A DNA stretch of 64,000 bases from Prunus persica (lineage: Eukaryota > Streptophyta > Magnoliopsida > Rosales > Rosaceae). The stretch covers positions 25,479,941 to 25,543,940 of the forward strand of contig NC_034011.1 in NCBI RefSeq assembly GCF_000346465.2. The letters run 5' to 3'. The translations under genes were made by a program, and so were the position numbers. Of this stretch, positions 10,697 through 20,864 are shown in pieces. Numbering within the stretch: the stretch's first letter is position 1; each line of letters begins with the position of its first letter. A model generated the notes under the pieces. It did no database searches, had not been told where the DNA came from, and saw nothing but the letters and a program-made list of their open reading frames with translations.

Positions 10697-10833
10697 GGTG
10701 TATAATGAGCATATATAGATTAACGGTGGGGATACGTTGATATATAAAAATTTCCAAATTATTGGCTTTGAGCCGGCATAGTAATATCATGACTTTGACC
10801 ATAGGTAGCTAAAGTCTTGAGGTTGGAGACTAA

Positions 10834-11373
10834 AGGGGATGTATTCAATTGAGATTTTAAAAGACTATTTAGGGATTAAAAAAGTCTACTGGATTTCTTC
10901 ACTCAAAAAAATGTCCACTGAATTTAAGCAGAATGTAATGATTTATAGGATTTTATTTATGAATTTCTATAATCAAGAGACTTTTGGATTTTAAAGATTT
11001 ATATCATAGGATTTAGAGCGAAGCCAATGTAGGTGCTTACAACTCTTATATCCCGGACATAAATTCACTTACAATTAAACCTCTAACTAAAATCCAAATT
11101 TAAAATATGTTGCCATGTAAGATAGATATGTCCAAGCATTATTAACTAAATTACACTATATACCATTTACCTTTATATTATGTAATTATAATTTATTTTG
11201 AAGCATGTCATTAACTCCTTGGTTCATATTCAACGTAGCAATATTCATCAAATCCCTAAAATTTCGAACAAAAACAAATTCATTAATTATTTTATAATAG
11301 ATTAATCCTACAAAATTTCTACTCAGTTAATAAAGTTAACTTAAAGGAACGTGATTTATATTTTAAAAAAATA
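10834..11373. other. Intergenic with MITE-like fragment
   Basis: No gene. Positions about 10845-11010 start ggatgtattcaattgagat and contain repeated ttttaaaag words. The same family appears at about 37195-37440. It is probably a fragment of a small TIR element, but no paired end or target duplication was found. Confidence 0.35.
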
Positions 11374-11520
11374 GGTAGATTATTCACACAAAATTGGTAT
11401 GTAGATTACAGGTATATTATTCATAAAAAAAGGTCGATTATTCACAAAAAAAATAGGTATTTATTTATATAAAAACATAGGTATATTATTCGTAAACAAA
11501 AGTAGGTACAGTATTTAGGT
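11374..11520. repeat. Degenerate minisatellite, unit about 30 bp
   Basis: The motif aggta(g/t)attattca(c/t) followed by an A-run recurs about five times with drift, ending in an A-run at 11523-11537. It lies exactly between the two copies of the tandem segmental duplication. Confidence 0.5.
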
Positions 11521-11752
11521 AACAAAAAAAAAAAAAAGGTAAAAAGTATCTCGTTAATTGGTTCAGTTTATGTGTGAATGATATGTTTTTTTTCAAATGA
11601 TTCTTACTCTAATCTGAATGCAGTCGAGGCATAACATAATCAAATTTTTATTTCAATGAAATTTCAGACAACAAATTCACTTAAAAACTTCAAAATATGA
11701 GCTTCAAACATACAGCTCTTGAAAATCTGAGTACACTCTTAGGTGAGGTACC

Positions 11753-11758
11753 TTTATT
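11753..11758 (-). terminator. Poly(A) signal AATAAA of MMP copy 11818-12763
   Basis: Minus-strand AATAAA followed by GGTACCTCACC, as after the neighbouring copy. Confidence 0.5.
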
Positions 11759-11817
11759 TGATCAAAATAAAAAGGGAAAAATGATAAGTTCATCGCTTTT
11801 AAGATTCTTGATGATCA

Positions 11818-12763
11818 TCAAGTGTTGTATAAAGCTTTAATTCCTTGAATATCATCCCCATGCAAGCTCTGCTGAGTCACTCCAGTGCCGATAGAGGGGA
11901 ACATAATAGCTCCTTGAACAGAGCTATGCCCCAGCCCGAGAAGGTGCCCTATTTCATGCAGAGCTACACTCTGCAAGTCAAAAGCACCGGTCACGGCACC
12001 CACAGCCCACGCCTCAGCAGCGTCGTAGTGAAATCTCCCATTTGTGGGAGCAAATGCATGGGCTATGGTCCCACCTGGCCCATCAAATGGGGCTCCATCT
12101 CCATGATTGCCCCTGTGAAAACTGACAGTCAGATCTGGGTTCTGATTGCTCTGGACCTCACTGAAGGTGAAGTGTTTATTGGCGGCCCATGTTTGAAAAG
12201 CACTGGAGACTGGGCCCATGGCCTCAGCTGGGGTGCCTTGAAGAAAAGCATAGGTGAGGTGATACTTGGAGGCCGGCCATTTTGGGTTTCCTTGGAAGAA
12301 AGAATAATGAGCAACTGTGTGTCCTCCGTGGTGATGGTGAGGGTGCCTTTTTTTGCCTGATCGCATGGAGGAGGTACCATTGATGATATCTGCAACACCA
12401 CAGCGTGGCATCATCATGTTGGATACGGTTTTGGCATCCAATGTTCCGGTGGCTTTGAGGTGGTAATTGATTTGGTAAGTTTTGATGGCAGACTCCAATT
12501 GGTCGTCAAAATCATCATCATTGAAGTGGCCATTATTGTTTCTGCTCAAGTAACCAAATTTTCCGAGGTATTTTTTCAGGTCTTTGATGCCTTGGACCTT
12601 GTCACCCTTGTGGCACCCCTTAAGATGCTCAAGGAACTCGAATGGCGACGAGGTAATTTTTGTTGTTGTGGGTTTCTGATGAAGTTGCATGGGAGAGGAG
12701 AGAGAGGAGGATGAAGAGAAGAGTGCATGTGAAGAGAGAAATGTGAGACGACTTTGATGCCAT
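11818..12763 (-). pseudogene. MMP copy broken by one extra A behind the signal peptide
   Basis: The catalytic part and propeptide are open and well conserved: PRCGVADI, RSGKKRHPHHHHGG, HEIGHLLGLGHSS and IMFPS. The natural ATG (12763, MASKSSHISLFTC) encodes a good signal peptide, but its frame runs into NYLVAIRVP and a stop at 12629. Compared with the sister copy, one extra A in the A-run after CACAACAAC (about 12658) shifts the frame. The downstream frame could start at an upstream out-of-register ATG (12777), but that N-terminus (MQHHQWHQ) is not a signal peptide. Read as it stands, no secreted enzyme is made. An assembly error in a homopolymer would restore it, so the call is cautious. Confidence 0.75.
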
Positions 12764-12843
12764 TGATGATGCTGCAATAGCTAGGAAGGTAGAAAGTATA
12801 ATAATTGGGTAAGTTGCAATGAAAAGCTTCATATTTGGAGTGA

Positions 12844-12851
12844 TATTTATA
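12844..12851 (-). promoter_or_regulatory. TATA box of MMP copy 11818-12763
   Basis: Minus-strand TATAAATA, 81 bases before the ancestral ATG at 12763. It is conserved with the sister copy. Confidence 0.55.
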
Positions 12852-12976
12852 GGTGTATAATGAGCATATATAGATTAACGGTGGGGATACGTTGATATAT
12901 AAAATTTTCCAAATTATTGGTTTTGAGCCCGCATGACTTTGACCATAGCTAAGCTAAGTCTTGAGGTTCGAGACTA

Positions 12977-14080
12977 ATTATTTCTTGGTTCGGACTATAC
13001 ACTAAGTATTAAACTATAGTCATTCAAACGGGGACCGTATAACGAGTCTTGCGCTTAAAAGACTTGAAGAAAATCATCATGAAGCGAAGTGGAGTTTCTC
13101 ATATAGATTTACTGCTGAGTTAGGATCCAATTGGAGAACTTGTTTCGGAAACTATCGAACCCTTCTTGTTTATATTCTTCCAGAGCAAACATGAATTTTC
13201 ATAAATATACCGTCTTCCCTGCCTAGCACAACTATTCGCTCTATATTATTCCTTCTCTGCTCTTTGGGACAGGAAGGGCATTTTAAGACAAAGGAAGAAG
13301 CAAATTATTAGTCCTAAATTATTGACATGTTCACTTGTACTTGGATTATTTTCTAAATTATGAATCCGGGAAGTCAGTAACATATATAGGAGCGAACGAA
13401 TGACTATGAGATCAACCACTTTATTATCGTAGTTTTTCAACTATTGAATTGTGGATTGTAATGTGGAACCTACTTATTTTTTGATTTTGTAGATCTTAAT
13501 AAACATAGGACAGTCAGAAATAATCAAAATAATTTTAATACCCATTTGTTGGTTTGTTGTATTATAAGTCTATATTGGCCGCCAATACTTCAAAGAAATT
13601 GACTTTGAGTTTGATGCTCATGTTCTCATATGGTATCATAGTCATGTTATTCACGTATCAAGTTTGATGCTCAAAAGATGCCCCATATGAGAGAGTATGT
13701 TGAGAGTATCTCACATTAGAGAATGAAAGTTTTTCATTAGTATTAGGGAATGAAAGTTTCATTAGTGCTTAAAAGATATTGAACTCCATCTAATACCAAA
13801 TAATTTTGACTTGGATGCTTACATATTATAACAACTAAGATTAGTTTATTTATTTTTCTTAAAACTTTGATAATGCAATATAACTAAAACAGTACAAACT
13901 CAAATAATTTGGGCACACTGGCTAAAGATTACCAAAGTTGAAATCGAAGGTGAGTCGAGGACTCTTATACAAATTATTATATCAAACAATTAATTTCCAG
14001 CATATATATTTATATACTGGTGTACAACTTTGAGTTGTGTTTATTGTTTTCAATATCTGAGTACACCCAAGGTGAGGTAC
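12977..14080. other. Intergenic, shared distal MMP flank
   Basis: No gene. Blocks such as ggtcattcaaac-type text at about 13010-13040 recur at 16530-16560, and the block around 13740-13830 recurs at 16800-16880. These are shared flanks of duplicated MMP units. A tgttgagagtatctcaca word at 13698 resembles the start of a plant LTR, but no element could be delimited. Confidence 0.4.
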
Positions 14081-14086
14081 TTTATT
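14081..14086 (-). terminator. Poly(A) signal AATAAA of MMP gene 14172-15104
   Basis: Minus-strand AATAAA followed by GTACCTCACCTTGG, the family's conserved 3' module, about 85 bases past the stop. Confidence 0.55.
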
Positions 14087-14171
14087 CGATTTTTTTTTTT
14101 TAAAAGAAAAAAGAAAAGTTGATGACTTTGGATGAACATAGTAATTACTTAAGATAGACAACCGATGATTA

Positions 14172-15104
14172 TCAAGCGTGGTATAATGCTTTAATTCCTT
14201 GAATATCATCCCTGTTCAAGCCTTTGGTTTCTCCAGAGCTTATAGTCGGGTACATAATAGCTCTCCGAACAGAGCTATGGCCAAGCCCTAGGAGGTGACC
14301 AATTTCATGCAAAGCCACAGTCTCCAAGTGAAAAGCACCCCTCACAACGCCCACAGACCACTTCTCATCAGCGTCATAGTGAAATCTCCCATCTTTCGGC
14401 GCGAAAGAATGCGCTAGGATCCCTCCTGGGCCATCAAATGGATGCCCATCTCCATGGCTACGCCGGTGAAAACTTACGGTCAGATCCGGCTTCTGATTCC
14501 TTCGAGCCTGGCTGAACTTGAACTGTGTGTGGGCAGCCCACGTATTAAAAGCACGTGCAACTGGGCCCTTGGCCGCCGTCGGGGTGCCCCGAAGAAAAGC
14601 GTAGGTGAGGTGGTACTTAGAGGCTGGCCATTTTGGCTTTCCAGGGAAGAAAGTATAATGAGCAACTGTGTGTCCCTTGTGATGGTGGTGCGGAGGAGGG
14701 TGACTTTGCTTGCCTGATCGCATAGAGGAGGTACCATTGATGATATCTGGGACGCCACAACGTGGCATCATCATATTGGATACTGTTTGAGCGTCCAATA
14801 TTCCAGTGGTTTTGAGGTTGTAATTGAGTTGGTAGGTTTTGATGGCCGACGCCAATTGATCGTCAAAATCATCAGTGGTTTGGTTATTGTTGCTGCTTAA
14901 GTAACCAAACCTTCCGAGGTATTTTTTGAGGTCTTGGATTCCTGGGACCTTGTCACCATTTTGGAACCCCTTAAGATGTTCAAGGAACTCAAATGGTGAT
15001 GTTTTTTGGTTGTGGGTTTCGGATGAATTTGCATGGGAGGGGAGAGAAAGGAGGATGAAGAGGAGAGTGCATGCCAAGAGACAAAGATGAGACTTTGATG
15101 CCAT
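14172..15104 (-). CDS. Matrix metalloproteinase (M10A), intact
   Basis: A single exon of 310 residues. It has a signal peptide (about 1-26), a propeptide with the switch PRCGVPD (Cys116), a hinge GKQSHPPPHHHHKGHT rich in His and Pro, and a catalytic domain with HGDGHPFDGPGG, HEIGHLLGLGH (His266, Glu267, His270, His276) and the Met-turn IMYP (Met284). It ends in KALYHA with no membrane anchor. The family's LKGCHKGDKV segment reads LKGFQNGDKV, so the second propeptide cysteine is absent; the switch cysteine remains. The surface is richer in Arg and Lys (QARRNQK, FHRRSH, VRRAIM) than in neighbours. The start MASKS agrees with paralogues and lies 51 bases after the TATA box. A transposon insertion sits just upstream of the TATA box. 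Confidence 0.92.
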   Translation of the reverse strand: MASKSHLCLLACTLLFILLSLPSHANSSETHNQKTSPFEFLEHLKGFQNGDKVPGIQDLKKYLGRFGYLSSNNNQTTDDFDDQLASAIKTYQLNYNLKTTGILDAQTVSNMMMPRCGVPDIINGTSSMRSGKQSHPPPHHHHKGHTVAHYTFFPGKPKWPASKYHLTYAFLRGTPTAAKGPVARAFNTWAAHTQFKFSQARRNQKPDLTVSFHRRSHGDGHPFDGPGGILAHSFAPKDGRFHYDADEKWSVGVVRGAFHLETVALHEIGHLLGLGHSSVRRAIMYPTISSGETKGLNRDDIQGIKALYHA

Positions 15105-15154
15105 TGATGAAGCCTAGGATTGGATATGTTCCAACAGCATCGTATTTGGAGGGA

Positions 15155-15162
15155 TATTTATA
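15155..15162 (-). promoter_or_regulatory. TATA box of MMP gene 14172-15104
   Basis: Minus-strand TATAAATA. The conserved upstream flank that normally follows within 40 bases is displaced to about 16335 by an insertion. Confidence 0.6.
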
Positions 15163-15165
15163 GGG

Positions 15166-16332
15166 AGTTAATTACGCAAACCTCCCCCGAGGTTTTTTTA
15201 TAATGTTTTTTCAAAATAACTCCTGCACTTTTGGAAACCTTTCACTATGTTTCTGTCAGTTAATTGATGATGCCACACAAAAGACCTTCTCTAAATACCC
15301 AGATTACCCTCAATTAGCACTCTTATCTTATATTAGAAACGTCGTGGATAGCACTGTTCTCCCCTTTCTCCCTTGTTACTCGGCGGATTATTAATTGAAA
15401 TCAACTATTAAATAAATAAATAAATGTCTGAACCTTTTTTATTCGAACCAATAAGAAATTATGGCCAACAAAGTCTAATAATATATGTTTTTTAATGCTT
15501 CTAAAAGGAAACTAAGATGGATTTCGAGTCTCTACATTTAGAGTTTACACATGTATTCGCATTTCACAAAATTTTGACCGTCTTCATAATCTAACCGTTT
15601 AAAACCAAACATATAATCAAACCTTAAAAAATTAATAAAGATTTATTAACTTCAAATATTTAAAAATTAAATTTAAAACTAAAATAAATTAAATTAAAAA
15701 GTCACATAATCTAAAAATTAAAAACCAGAAATGCAACTTCACCTCCCCACCCCTATCCCTGCCGCCCCTACCAACCCCAACACACCCACGCAAACACACC
15801 ATCCACCATCTCTCCCCCTCACCCCAACAGCACCCAAGCCACTATATATACCATTTACCATCTCTCTATCTTTCTGTATTGCTCGCAACCCCCTCCCATT
15901 TTGATAATCTTTCTCTGCATTAATTCCTCGCAGCCTCCTCTCACTTACCCCTCACCTTTCGTGAAGAAACCTATAGCCTTCTCCCCTCACCTCGTGGATT
16001 TTTCTTTTATGTTTTTTTGTTTAAACAAATAATTGTTAAATTTAAATAATTTTTTGATGAAAAGGAAAATTAAATACTTATATTGTTGATATGTCATGTC
16101 TTTAAACGTTTAGATTATTAGGACGGTCAAGATTTTGCGAAATGCGGATAAATACGTAAACTCTAAATGTAGAGGCTCGAGATCTAACTAGGATATATGT
16201 CCAGTAAAATTAAAAGAAAATAGGGATTTTTTGTCTTTTTAATAATTTCCATTAAGTTAGTCAGTCAAACTCAAATGTTAGTTAAAGGACAAGATTTATT
16301 TGGTAATTGAGCCAAACTTTAGGAGGTAGATA
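15166..16332. mobile_element. MULE-like insertion splitting an MMP promoter
   Basis: The left end (gttaattacgcaaacctccc) and the reverse complement of the right end (ttaatttatctacctcc) resemble each other. In the sister genes the TATA region runs directly into attaacggtggggat; here about 1.17 kb intervenes and that text resumes at 16333. Target duplication is not clear because the flank itself contains ttaa. No transposase is seen. Boundaries are approximate. Confidence 0.6.
15508..16192. mobile_element. Nested TIR element of about 0.7 kb
   Basis: Arms 15508-15605 and 16099-16192 are inverted copies (cgagtctctacatttagagt matches actctaaatgtagaggctcg in reverse). They share about 95 bases with minor differences. 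The middle holds a C-rich stretch (15740-15990) with repeated caccatctctc words and no evident coding sequence. This pair lies inside the larger insertion, so the two are nested or the larger one is composite. Confidence 0.6.
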
Positions 16333-16560
16333 AATTAACGGTGAGGATGTTTTGACATAATTTCCAAATTATTGATTTTGAGCTGGCTTTTGACTTCTTC
16401 TTTTTTTGCCAGAATATATCATGACTTTGACTATAACTATAATTTTCATAATGATTTCCTAACTTTTAAGAAGAACAGAATTAATCAGAGAGTGATTCAT
16501 TATTTATTAGCTCGAACTATCGCTAAAGTATAAAACTATATGGTCATTCAAACAGGGATC
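16333..16560. promoter_or_regulatory. Displaced upstream flank of MMP gene 14172-15104
   Basis: attaacggtgaggatg and catgactttgac match the 5' flanks at 10720-10800 and 12880-12960. The TTGAC core of a W-box (WRKY binding) lies in this conserved part. The block once sat next to the TATA box at 15155. Confidence 0.5.
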
Positions 16561-16939
16561 CGTACAACGTGTTTAGCATTAGCAATTTGTCTTCCTCCTT
16601 GAATTATACTCCATATTGATTGATGGCTCAACTAACCTCAAGGGTCCACCCTAATTAATCATCCATCACTTAAATTAAACTACTCTACTTTTTAATTTAA
16701 AATCAAAGAATGAAGAACCATAAAACATGTTGATATGTTTCAAAACATAATTTTGAGTCAAATTATCTATGTGTTATATCCGATAGTCGAACGTTAGATA
16801 ATAGAAGTTTTGCATTAGTGCTTACTTATAATATCTTGGTTGCACTGTAGTGCCCATTAATTTTGATTTGGATTCTCATATTATAACAAGTAAACGAATT
16901 GCTAAAATGGTAAATCCAAAGAAATTACTTAATTAATCG

Positions 16940-17450
16940 AGATTGAGTTGACCCTACAGAGAGTGAGGGCATGGTTTATAAGACAATCACCACTGCGTTA
17001 AAAGTAATTATATGTTCTATGATTGTAATCGAGACATAACGTAATCAAACTTGTAGTCCAAAGAAATTTCAGAGAAGAAATCATTCAAACATTTAACTGA
17101 TACAACTTTTAGTTGTTTATTGTTTTTGAAAATCCCAGTACACTTGCAAGTAAGGTACTTTATTTGGAAAAAAAACAAAACAAAAGGAAAAAAATGAAAG
17201 GTTCCTCCTGATCCTGATTTTGGGTGAACCTAAAACTGAAGTGAGGTTTAAGACAAGAGAATAACGGCAAGAACACAAAAATAAAGAGACCACCCAAACG
17301 CATAAAACAAAAGAGATTCAACGCATGAAACAATTCCTAAATTAATCTAAGCATATTCCTGGTCAAAGTCAACGTATAGTAAAGTAACTACAAATGCAAA
17401 CACACATCAAGCTCTTGGTAGCTAAAAATGCAAACACACTATAATCTTCC
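16940..17450 (-). pseudogene. Empty MMP locus: 3' flank joined directly to 5' flank
   Basis: Positions 16940-17262 match the 3' flank of the MMP copy at 27079 (26780-27062), including aaggtactttattt-type text and gtgaggtttaagacaagaga. From 17262 the text becomes ataacggcaagaacacaaaa, which matches the 5' flank of the same copy (from about 28269). The roughly 1.2 kb holding the gene itself is missing. The join falls on a short shared aga. A poly(A)-type AATAAA remains at 17159-17164 (minus). Confidence 0.75.
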
Positions 17451-17534
17451 ACATTAAACATCAAATATCTTAATAAAGTTCTATGCATATCTAGCAATTT
17501 TTACTTCAAAGCAAAATTACAAGCATAGAGTAAT

Positions 17535-20500
17535 TGTAATAACCCAAAACAAAATATCTAAAAAGTAGGGATAATATCTTCTGGCAAAAGACAAGTTTGC
17601 CCTCATATATTTTAATAGGGAAAAAGTTGACTTTACGATCGGAAAATAATTTGGCAATTCCGCTTACGCCGTTGCGTAGAGCACGGCGAAACGAGCCCGC
17701 AGACATGGAGTAGACCCGAATCGGAGCTGTAACAAAGAAGATATGGTCTAAATACCGTGAAGGGCAAAACGGTAATTTGGGAAAAAGTCAGATTTTTATC
17801 TCTTCTCTCTCCTCTCTCCCGTCAGTTTCTCTCTCCTCCCTCTCTCTCTCCCTCCCGCGCGATTCCGTGACCTCTCTCCCTTCCGATCGAGACAGCGGCC
17901 ACCACAGGCCGTCTCGATCTCCGCCGTTGGTCCCAACAGCTCCGCCACTCACCCGCCGTTCTTCTCCGACCAATATCAGCCGCGGGGACGCCTGAAACTG
18001 GCCGGAATCTGCCATTGACGCCGGTTTCCAGTCGGAACTTCTCTCCTCTCGATCTCCTTCGTTTCTCCACCAACTTGTTCGAGTAAGGTATGGATTCTCA
18101 GCTATTTTTCGTGCTCTAACTGATGGTTGGCTGGGTTTTGATCGATTTCACCTCTAGATCACTCGATTTTCAACTTGAAAATTGGTCGAACTTCGGCCGC
18201 CGTGATCGGCCATTTTCGGCCACTTTTTGGGGTATGTCCAAGAACAAAAGTGACTCCAAATGGGGTGTTTTACCTAGGATAGGAGTTTGGAGTCTTGGTT
18301 CCGAGTTTTTTTTCCGGCAACCCATAATCGCTTTGGACACCCAATCTGCCCGCGCGTGTGGCAGCGCGTGGGCGAGGGTGGTGGAGTAACTCTGGGCAGT
18401 TTTGAGATCCTCGTGTAGTCACGAGCGCGTAGGATTTTGCGGATCTCGATTCAGAGTCCGTTTGAGCCCCGAACGGATTTTCCATATCGCACGATCCTTG
18501 GGTGCAATGTCGTCTAATCGTCGGATCGCACTGAATTTTGGATATGTCATACTACATGATTCCAGGATCGTGTAGGATTCGACGGATTGCGAATCGGAGT
18601 CCCAGATACTTCGAAATCGCGAACCCTGGGGCTAGGGTTTGGATTTTAAGCGATAACGCGATTTCGGCTAACCCGACCGTCCGTTTCGGACCGAATTCGC
18701 GGAACATGGTTCCTTCTCTATGAGGAATCTTCAGAGAAGCCCAGATTGGCCATCGGAGATCATGGACCCCACGGGTCTCGGGTCGGCCGATCTGGCAGCT
18801 TATCGCTTACCTAAGCGTCGGGTCTTCCAAAGCTGATCTAAGAGTCTGAAAGGCTAATGTGGGTATAAGAGAAATTTTATAATGAGTGCGCGTATTTCTA
18901 AGAGCCGGGGGCAGGGTGTTTAATTTAAATTCTTTTTATTCAGCAGTTTATTAATTTATTATTATTCATGGTTAATAAGGCACCAGAAGTCCAGTCGACC
19001 TACAGGAGGGACCTTCAAGAGGTCCAGCTAGCTCGGACCAACTGTGAGTGGACTTTCTTTCATAAATAATTTTATATAAATGAGTTTATCTGAATTAATT
19101 TCATTATTTGATCTTGAATGAGTATTCTTGCATGTCTTAGAGCACGTTTTATACTGTTAACTATTTTGAGTTATATATATATTATTGAGGTTATATTAAC
19201 AGCAGACCTTGAGCCTTACATAACAAAATAGCAGCAGCATTGAGACTCTACAGTTAATTTATCAGATTTCAGAGAATTATCAGATTTCCTAGTTAGACCA
19301 TCGTGTACCCATTTATTTATGGTGATTACCCACAGTCGGACCGATGTCTACGGACATCTAGTCTGATTTCAGTTTACGTCAGTGCGCTTGACATTGCCTC
19401 ACGAGTTTCGGGGACGCTCGGACTGTGAGTGCCAGGATTTGTGGCTCGGCTGACTCTGTGTCCCCGAGACCTGCCAGGATTTGCGGCTCGGTTGACTCTG
19501 TGTCCCCGAGACCTGCCAGGATTTGCGGCTCGGCTGACTCTGTGTCTCCGGGACCTGCCAGGATTTGCGGCTCGGTTGACTCTGTGTCCCCGAGACCTGC
19601 CAGGATTTGCGGCTCGGCTGACTCTGTGTCCCCGGGACCTGCCAGGATTTGCGGCTCGGCTGACTCTGTGTCCCCGGGACCTGCCAGGATTTGCGGATCA
19701 GGCTGACTGCGGTCCCCTGTATCTTGCCAGAGCGGTTCGAGTCGACTTGGTGTCATCGGGACCTGCCGGCGGATTAGGCTGACTATAGTCCCCTGATTTC
19801 GCCAGTTTGCGGCTCGGGTAGCCTGCGTGACGCCCGAGACCTGCCAGGGGAATTGACGGATTTTCAGGGGTACACTCAGGTGGTAGTTTTAAAGCAATTT
19901 GAGCACTTTTATGCAGCTATTGTTTTTCAATCATCTTATATCAGCTTTTTTTTTCAATAAACGTGCATGTTTTATCTCTTCATATAATTGTTTAGCTTTA
20001 CAAATCTATATACATACTGTTACATATTTATATTTAGAGGAATACTTTATATTAAACACAGGTGAACTTTAGCTTTACTTATCAAGTTATTTTTACTATG
20101 GGGGTTATTATGATTGTAAACTGTTTTCCAGAACCTTATGTTTGGTCCACTCACATTTTTAACCTGTTTTTCGCCCCCAGGCCGTAGAAGTATGCAGGAT
20201 CCACCACCGGGCCGTTCTTAGCTTCCGCGCCACCAATTAAGGTAGAGTTTTGTGGAAAATCCTTAGAACCCTGAAAAACTCTAGAAAATGCTCTGATATC
20301 TATTTGAAACTGAAAAACTGGAGTTGAGATCTGTTATTTGAGATATTCTGGCAGTTGGTGTGGACTTATTTGATTGTTTAACAGGTGAAAAACTTTTGCT
20401 TTGGTCAAAATTCAGGGGAGGCTCTGCCGAATTTTCAGCAGAAGTCTAAGGGAAAGTGTAAAAAGAATTTGAAATGAGAGGGATAAAAAGGTCTTTTGTG

Positions 20501-20577
20501 CCCGACATTCGCCAGGTGTCGGACACGCACAGGACTTGGCTCAAATTCCAAAGCGGAAATTGGGTCGGGTCCTGTCA
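17535..20577. mobile_element. 3.04-kb solo LTR, gypsy/chromovirus (Tekay/Del) style
   Basis: Begins tgtaataaccc and ends gggtcgggtcctgtca. It is flanked by a perfect 5-bp target duplication gtaat at 17530-17534 and 20578-20582, as expected for an LTR insertion. No primer-binding site, gag or pol lies on either side, so it is a solo LTR left by recombination. The GC-rich interior, different from the surrounding AT-rich DNA, has a CT-rich stretch at 17795-17870 and a 42-bp tandem array. The Tekay/Del assignment comes from the long length and end sequences and is less certain than the LTR call. Confidence 0.82.
19429..19860. repeat. 42-bp tandem repeat inside the solo LTR
   Basis: Units start at about 19429, 19471, 19513, 19555, 19597, 19639 and 19681, each containing gccaggatttgcggctcgg then tgactctgtgtcc. 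Four further degenerate units run to 19860. The unit is 14 codons long, so several frames stay open and give false repetitive ORFs on both strands. Confidence 0.9.
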
Positions 20578-20582
20578 GTAAT

Positions 20583-20864
20583 CACTTTAGTAACGGGATT
20601 AAATTATGGGCTATCAACAAAACACTCCTAGATATTTGGTTTCATTCTTAATATGGGCCACAATGTTTCAATTTCATCTATTTACAACTCATGATTTTCA
20701 AATTTGACTAATTTAAGTCTTTCGTTAAGTTGGCTGTTTGTTTAGATGTTAATTGATAACGTGTCCATTGTGGGACACTAATTCGTCGGAGAGCCGGAAT
20801 TTGGAAGCAAAGTAGAAATTTTGTTGAGACATATCATAATTTTTCGGGGTTCAAACTTTGTCTC
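20583..20864. other. Intergenic, no gene seen
   Basis: AT-rich spacer between the solo LTR and a minisatellite. No supported feature. Confidence 0.4.

Larger units (their letters stand above)
9408..10833. repeat. Tandem segmental duplication, copy 1
   Basis: This 1.43-kb block, from the transporter's 3' UTR (gttaattggttga) through an MMP gene and its 5' flank (cttgaggttggagac), recurs at about 11552-12976 with very high identity. The second copy therefore carries a detached piece of transporter 3' UTR at its left edge. The repeat spacing is about 2.14 kb. Confidence 0.85.
11552..12976. repeat. Tandem segmental duplication, copy 2
   Basis: Matches 9408-10833 almost base for base from gttaattggttca through the MMP gene to the 5' flank. 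See copy 1 for the boundaries. Confidence 0.85.

Noticed and set aside
13580..13760. Possible LTR fragment (tgttgagagtatctcaca; tggtatcatag resembling a primer site)
   Set aside because: No second LTR, no target duplication and wrong order of parts; too weak to call.
17777..18073. Ser/Arg-rich ORFs near 17.8-18.1 kb
   Set aside because: They lie in the CT-rich part of the solo LTR and resemble no protein.
19379..19782. Repetitive ORFs on both strands (14-residue repeats)
   Set aside because: They come from a 42-bp tandem repeat whose length is a multiple of three, inside a solo LTR. No start context or domain.
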